A stretch of DNA of 64,000 bases, from positions 1,364,001 to 1,428,000 of the forward strand of contig NZ_CP010515.1 in assembly GCF_003431325.1 (NCBI RefSeq), given 5' to 3'. Made by a program: the position numbers and the translations under genes. Under the pieces are notes generated by a model that saw only the letters and a list, made by a program, of their open reading frames with translations, ran no database searches and was not told where the DNA came from. The stretch comes from Acidilobus sp. 7A (GTDB lineage Archaea > Thermoproteota > Thermoprotei_A > Sulfolobales > Acidilobaceae). Of the stretch, positions 60,287 to 64,000 are shown in pieces; the stretch's first letter is position 1, and every line of letters begins with the position of its first letter.

Positions 60287-61853
60287 AGCCCTCCTCCAGC
60301 ACGCCTGCTATTTGCCTCCTTGCGACCTCCCTTAGCTCCGCCGCCTTAGACCTGAGCGTTATGTGATCCTTGATATTGTCGGAGTAGGCATACAACAGCA
60401 CTACTGGAATAGAGCTTTGATCGAAGAGCGCTCTAAGATACGAGGACTCGTCCCAGTTAAACATCTTAACACTCGAGCTCCTCAACGTCTCAGTGTTTAC
60501 TATGGTGCCCTCAAAATGGTCGACGACTATGTCAGGCTCCTTAAGCTCCTTTCTGAGACCTTCCTGAAGGTCTGAGACTTTGTTGCCGATGAAGTTGAGC
60601 ATCTGGGAGAGTGCTGCGGGCATGGGTTCCACGCCGTGCTCCCTTAGCTTGTTTATGGCAAGCATTACAAGCTCCTCGCTCCTCTTAACTAGCGAGACTG
60701 GTAGGAGGTCACGCCTCTCCATGAGACTCAAGGCCCACCTCTTGCTCAGCTCATCTGAGCCACCAGCGGCCAACCTAGCTATAATGTCGAGCTCTGGGTC
60801 ATCAAAGTAGTAGGCATCATCTAGGATAGCTTTTGCTAGCGAGCTTGGGCTTATGGCGTCCCTAAAGTCGTCTGAGTACATGGGTAATGTTAACTTAGCC
60901 CTTGGAATCTCCCTTATGAACCTTGAGACAGACTTAGAGATGGCCATTATCTTGTGGTGGAAGTAGACGGAGCGGTACATCTTATATCTAGCATCAAATA
61001 TATCCTCAAGCGTCTGGAGGCTCTTGATGTCAAGGGATAAGATCACATGACCGTTATCTGTAATAGAAACCTTGAGGCCCTCTATGAGTCTGTCAAGGTC
61101 TATGTTACCGTAAACTATCCCAGTGGCCTGGGCATCCCTCTGAAGGTAGTCGAGCCTATCAGCGTCCGCTATTTCGTTAGATATCATGTCGTGGATTAGA
61201 CTGAGGCTCTCGGACTTAAGTCCTAGCTCCTTGGTCGAACCTGTCGAGCTAGGCCCCATAGGGTTAAGTAGCCCCTCTACAACGTCTAAGTAGGGCTTTA
61301 GCTGTTGCATGTCATGACTTGATTCAGCGAGCTTCTTAATGGCTTCAATGAACGCGAGGCCGTAGGCCTCGTGCACCTTCAATGTCCCTCTTGAGAGCCT
61401 GGCCAGCTCCTGGTAGAGACTGCTTGCGCCTTCTCTCTCGTCGTACTTGGCCATGTACTCGATGGCGCTCTCGCTCATGTGGCTGTATGCCAGGTGGCCC
61501 ACGTCGTGAAGAAGTCCAGTAAGCCTCGCGACTTGAACAACGACGTTCATGTGCTTCTCATCACAGTACTCGAGCAGCTCGGAACACAGGGTTGGGTTGT
61601 GCCTAAGCTCGGCAATGACCTTTGACGACATGTATGACGCTATGTGCATGACACCAAGGGAGTGCTCGAGCCTGCTGTGCCTAGCCGAGGGGAATACCAG
61701 GAAAGCCATGCCGAGCTGCTTAATATTGTGAAGCCTCCTCAGGAACGCTGTCTGGAGCAGCCAGTACTCCGCCTCGTTGATTGGTATGAATCCATGAACG
61801 GAGTCCTGCACCACGCCTTTCTGCTTAAAGGCCCCTATGAGCTCGTTCTGCAT
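60267..61853 (-). CDS. HD-superfamily phosphohydrolase (COG1078, SAMHD1-like)
   Basis: 528 residues. PARHSRLEHSLGVMHIASY gives the first His (H-x-R-x-x-H), LLHDVGHLAYSHMSE the HD pair, and EIADADRLDYLQRDAQATG the last Asp, the dNTPase-like HD arrangement; FLRRLHNIKQLGMAFLVFPSA precedes it. Likely a deoxynucleotide or nucleotide triphosphohydrolase. The frame begins at GTG 61862, but that lies in the ribosome-binding site GGTGC; ATG 61853 is five bases downstream of it. TATA-like CTTATAAAG near 61900. Confidence 0.85.
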   Translation of the reverse strand: MQNELIGAFKQKGVVQDSVHGFIPINEAEYWLLQTAFLRRLHNIKQLGMAFLVFPSARHSRLEHSLGVMHIASYMSSKVIAELRHNPTLCSELLEYCDEKHMNVVVQVARLTGLLHDVGHLAYSHMSESAIEYMAKYDEREGASSLYQELARLSRGTLKVHEAYGLAFIEAIKKLAESSHDMQQLKPYLDVVEGLLNPMGPSSTGSTKELGLKSESLSLIHDMISNEIADADRLDYLQRDAQATGIVYGNIDLDRLIEGLKVSITDNGHVILSLDIKSLQTLEDIFDARYKMYRSVYFHHKIMAISKSVSRFIREIPRAKLTLPMYSDDFRDAISPSSLAKAILDDAYYFDDPELDIIARLAAGGSDELSKRWALSLMERRDLLPVSLVKRSEELVMLAINKLREHGVEPMPAALSQMLNFIGNKVSDLQEGLRKELKEPDIVVDHFEGTIVNTETLRSSSVKMFNWDESSYLRALFDQSSIPVVLLYAYSDNIKDHITLRSKAAELREVARRQIAGVLEEGFRYLRT

Positions 61854-62172
61854 TAAGCGCACCTTGGGGGCTCAGCGCTAACGTGAACGGGGAACTTTAT
61901 AAGAGTTCGGCCTTCACCATGACTAACAGTCGTTTCATCTGTTGCCACTTGGCATCATCACTTCTCTCCCTCGCCATGCTGTCTATGGGACTGGCCCCTT
62001 GAGGACGTGGGGGAGTTTCACTGGGCGCCATCCTTCGCCTCGCGACTGCCCATCTCTGCTAAAGCGACGCCATCCGAGCTTAATGCCGGTGCCAACATTA
62101 AGCTTTAGAGTAATTTATTTATTATATTGATAATTATAAAATAACTAATATTTGTGCAAAACGCTACAGGCT
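61854..62172. other. Intergenic region with a perfect 9-bp inverted repeat
   Basis: AGCTTAATG (62077-62085), a ten-base loop CCGGTGCCAA, and CATTAAGCT (62096-62104) form a stem-loop, beside an AT-rich stretch to 62160. It lies downstream of the PGI/PMI stop on the minus strand and upstream of the COG1078 promoter; it could be a terminator or an operator. No ORF of note. Confidence 0.5.
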
Positions 62173-63186
62173 CTAAGTGAGGCCCGCCTTCTCAAGGGCC
62201 TCCTTATACCTGCCAGTTATTGACGTGTCGCGCGGGTCCACGCCGTTAAGGGATGCAAGGTAGACTGAAGTGAAGCCGCCCAGCAGGGAGCCCTGAAGTA
62301 GCTGGGCGAGGAGGCCGTTGCCTCTCGGCGTGACCCTGACCAGCGTGTCCCTCTGCTCACTGTAGACCTGCCTAAGAAGCTCTTCAAGCACAGAGCACAC
62401 CTTCCCGTCGCCCTCTATGAGGATGAAGCCTTTCCTCTCGCCGTGCTGTTGCTGCCACACCACTAGGTCGTTGTGAGCGGACTCAGGGTAGAACTCCGTC
62501 TTAGCAATGGCCTTCGCGTTCTCGCTGAACTCCTGCCTCCACCTGTGAGCTACTATGTCGAAGACGCCGCAACCGGCTATGATGTAGAGGTCTTTGCCCT
62601 TCAGCGCCCTCGCTATGGTCTCGCCCTCGCCGCGAGAGGTTGACCTAAGGGCCTCGGCGGCGTCCTTAACCTCGCCCTCGTTGGCGACCTCAACCCCAGC
62701 TGCGCTCAGTATGCCAAGGGTGGCCCCAGCCAGCATGCCGAGGGCGGTCCTGGGGTAGTAGCCTGGCTGTATAGTGGCCAGGGGCAGGCCTGTCTCCCTG
62801 GCCCAGGCGGCCAACTTGCCGCCGCTTGTTACAGAGAGCACCAGGGCACCCTTGGCATGCGCTTCCCTCGCGCAACTCACGGTCTCATAGGTGTTCCCGC
62901 TGTAGCTTATTGCGACTACGAGGTCCTCGCTGCTCAGCCAGGCAGGGGCTCCATCTGCCTTATGGACGATAACGGGGAACCTGGCGCCCTTAGCTGTGGC
63001 TAGGGCCCATATGTAGTCGCCTGTGACGCCACTGCCGCCCATGCCGCACAGCAGCAGGGAGCGCGGGCTGACGTGTGGTGCCTTGGCTTTGACAGCAGAG
63101 CTGTATGACGTGAGCAGCTGGTCGGGCCAGGTCTCATAAAGCTTCAACATTTCCTCAAGGGCCGTCTGTAGAGCCAAATCTATCAC
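62173..63186 (-). CDS. pgi: Bifunctional phosphoglucose/phosphomannose isomerase
   Basis: Isomerizes glucose- and mannose-6-phosphate with fructose-6-phosphate; the PGI/PMI family of Crenarchaeota. 337 residues with two SIS domains: CGMGGSGVTGDYIWALA, the SIS loop VAISYSGNTYETVSCA, FSENAKAIAKTEFYPESAHNDLVVWQ with catalytic His, and LLGGFTSVYLASLNGVDPRD. GTG 63186; a TATA-like TTTTATTAG about 26 bases upstream suggests a leaderless mRNA. Confidence 0.92.
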   Translation of the reverse strand: MIDLALQTALEEMLKLYETWPDQLLTSYSSAVKAKAPHVSPRSLLLCGMGGSGVTGDYIWALATAKGARFPVIVHKADGAPAWLSSEDLVVAISYSGNTYETVSCAREAHAKGALVLSVTSGGKLAAWARETGLPLATIQPGYYPRTALGMLAGATLGILSAAGVEVANEGEVKDAAEALRSTSRGEGETIARALKGKDLYIIAGCGVFDIVAHRWRQEFSENAKAIAKTEFYPESAHNDLVVWQQQHGERKGFILIEGDGKVCSVLEELLRQVYSEQRDTLVRVTPRGNGLLAQLLQGSLLGGFTSVYLASLNGVDPRDTSITGRYKEALEKAGLT

Positions 63187-63246
63187 TAGGCTAGGAGTTG
63201 CTGCCAGCTAATAAAAGGTTGCCCTAAGCTCTTGTAGGAGGGCCCT

Positions 63247-64000
63247 TCAGAACTCGCCGTAGAGAATCCTCATTTCGTCTAGGCTTAGCGCCTCGCCTCT
63301 CTTAGCTTTCTCCTCTATCTCTTTGCGCTTCTCCTCGAGCACCTTGAGCTCTATACCGCGCTGCTTCGATACCTTCAGCTCCTTCAGTCTTACCATCAGC
63401 TCCCTGTACTTGTTGTAGAGGGCGTCCAGTTCGCCAGTGAGTATGTCTATGTTTTTGCTCTTCTCAGAAATAGCCTGTTTAAGTGAATCTATCTGCTTGT
63501 TAAGTTCATCAATCCTAGGTGTGAGCGACGCTATCTGGGCCTTGAAGCTCCCGGCCTTCTGCCTCATCTCAGCTATCTTGTTGTTATACTCATTCAGCTT
63601 CATCTTCAGGGCCTTGACCTCGGCCTCTATCTCCATTATTGATATCTCCTCCTGGCGTGCCTTCCTTATCCTTTCCGCCAACTCCTCAAGGCGCTCTATT
63701 TCCTCGACTAGCTTTTTCTCCTCCTGGGGTGGTAGCACGGACGTCTGCTGCCTCCACTCGAGCTCCTCTATCCTCTTCTGAACTCTCCTGAGGCTGAGCT
63801 TAGCCACGCTGCCCTCCTTGTCTAACAACTGTCTGGCCTCCCTCAGCTGCTCAACCTTAGCCTTGAACTCGTTGACGGCTGACGCCCTCTCCTGGTTGAG
63901 CTTAGCCAGCTGGTCAAGGAGCTCCTTGCGGTCTGACCTCAGCTTAAGGAGCTGGCTTACAAGCTCCTTCTTCTGCTCTATTAGCTTTGCCCTCTGGTCC
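63247..64000 (-). CDS. Coiled-coil protein, COG1340-like (5' end outside window)
   Basis: At least 250 residues, almost all heptad-like coiled coil (VEQLREARQLLDKEGSVAKL, EELEWRQQTSVLPPQEEKKLVEEIE, DELNKQIDSLKQAISEK). WRQQT...EEKKLVEEI is typical of the archaeal COG1340 coiled-coil family. The frame stays open to the right edge, so TTG 63828 is not the start. Ends at TGA 63247. Structural or scaffold role; the name phosphoserine phosphatase in some annotations is unsupported here. Confidence 0.8.
   Translation of the reverse strand, partial: DQRAKLIEQKKELVSQLLKLRSDRKELLDQLAKLNQERASAVNEFKAKVEQLREARQLLDKEGSVAKLSLRRVQKRIEELEWRQQTSVLPPQEEKKLVEEIERLEELAERIRKARQEEISIMEIEAEVKALKMKLNEYNNKIAEMRQKAGSFKAQIASLTPRIDELNKQIDSLKQAISEKSKNIDILTGELDALYNKYRELMVRLKELKVSKQRGIELKVLEEKRKEIEEKAKRGEALSLDEMRILYGEF

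Noticed and set aside
61900-61990. Minus-strand GTGATGA...CAGATGAA...CTGT pattern resembling a C/D box guide RNA
   Set aside because: No proper D or D' box (CTGA) and no terminal stem; likely coincidence.

Overview
This 64 kb window reads as chromosome of a thermophilic, probably acidophilic crenarchaeon. I infer the order Acidilobales, and Acidilobus is my best guess from gene content, G+C well above 50% and codon style; no 16S gene is present to confirm it. Archaeal marks include split RNA polymerase A1/A2 subunits with RpoH and RpoL, archaeal S7, S10, S12, L30e, NusA and EF-1A, RIO2, Csl4, Dph2, RNase P Rpp21 and an archaeal S-adenosylmethionine synthetase. Genes are dense, and TTG, GTG and ATG starts are all common. 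Many genes carry GGTGA exactly six bases before the start codon, and TATA boxes of the TTTTTAAA type precede tRNAs and highly expressed genes.

Layout. 1-7 kb: leucyl-tRNA synthetase (its start lies about one base outside the window), an HD hydrolase, DUF763, a metallophosphoesterase, YjbQ and a riboflavin-pathway reductase. 7-17 kb: a large radical SAM protein resembling the tetraether lipid synthase Tes, thioredoxin, a hexose-phosphate mutase, nicotinate phosphoribosyltransferase, a Wzx-like flippase, a KaiC-like ATPase and SAM synthetase. 17-24.5 kb: DUF460 with RIO2, an ArsR-type regulator, a possible PD-(D/E)XK protein, an MFS exporter and an S-layer-like surface protein. 24.7-28.5 kb: two convergent sulfide:quinone-oxidoreductase-like modules, each pairing a flavoprotein with a DUF1641 protein, one also with DsrE. 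29.6-42.2 kb: the transcription/translation core, tRNA-Lys, rpoH-rpoB-rpoA1-rpoA2-rpl30e-nusA, rps12, rps7, EF-1A, rps10 and tRNA-Ser, interrupted by a bifunctional-nuclease-domain gene on the other strand. 42.4-52.7 kb: DNA ligase, rnp4, an SDR, a SPOUT methyltransferase, a methylisocitrate-lyase-like gene, tRNA-Leu(GAG), PadR, a zinc finger protein, dph2, a METTL5-like methyltransferase, csl4, DUF2067, rpoL and a six-cysteine protein. 52.7-54 kb: a frameshifted IS605-type tnpB element. 54-59.7 kb: tRNA-Leu(CAA), a MoeA fusion and the tetrapyrrole operon hemL-hemC-SUMT-hemD. 59.9-64 kb: a small unknown gene, a COG1078 HD phosphohydrolase, bifunctional PGI/PMI and a coiled-coil protein cut by the right edge.

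Most notable: (i) a ~235 bp GC-rich element in two inverted copies 24 kb apart (5370-5612 and 29266-29498), with shared promoter-like sequence and strong hairpin potential, a candidate undescribed structured RNA or miniature element; (ii) three conserved genes whose family-matching N-termini can only be reached with non-standard start codons (CTG, CTT, CTG), two of them at the exact GGTGA-N6 position; (iii) five solo copies of a GC-rich palindrome that may be orphan IS605 right ends or omega-RNA ends; (iv) a tRNA-Lys with a 31-nt intron in the variable loop; (v) a tRNA-Leu(CAA) with C33 in place of U33.
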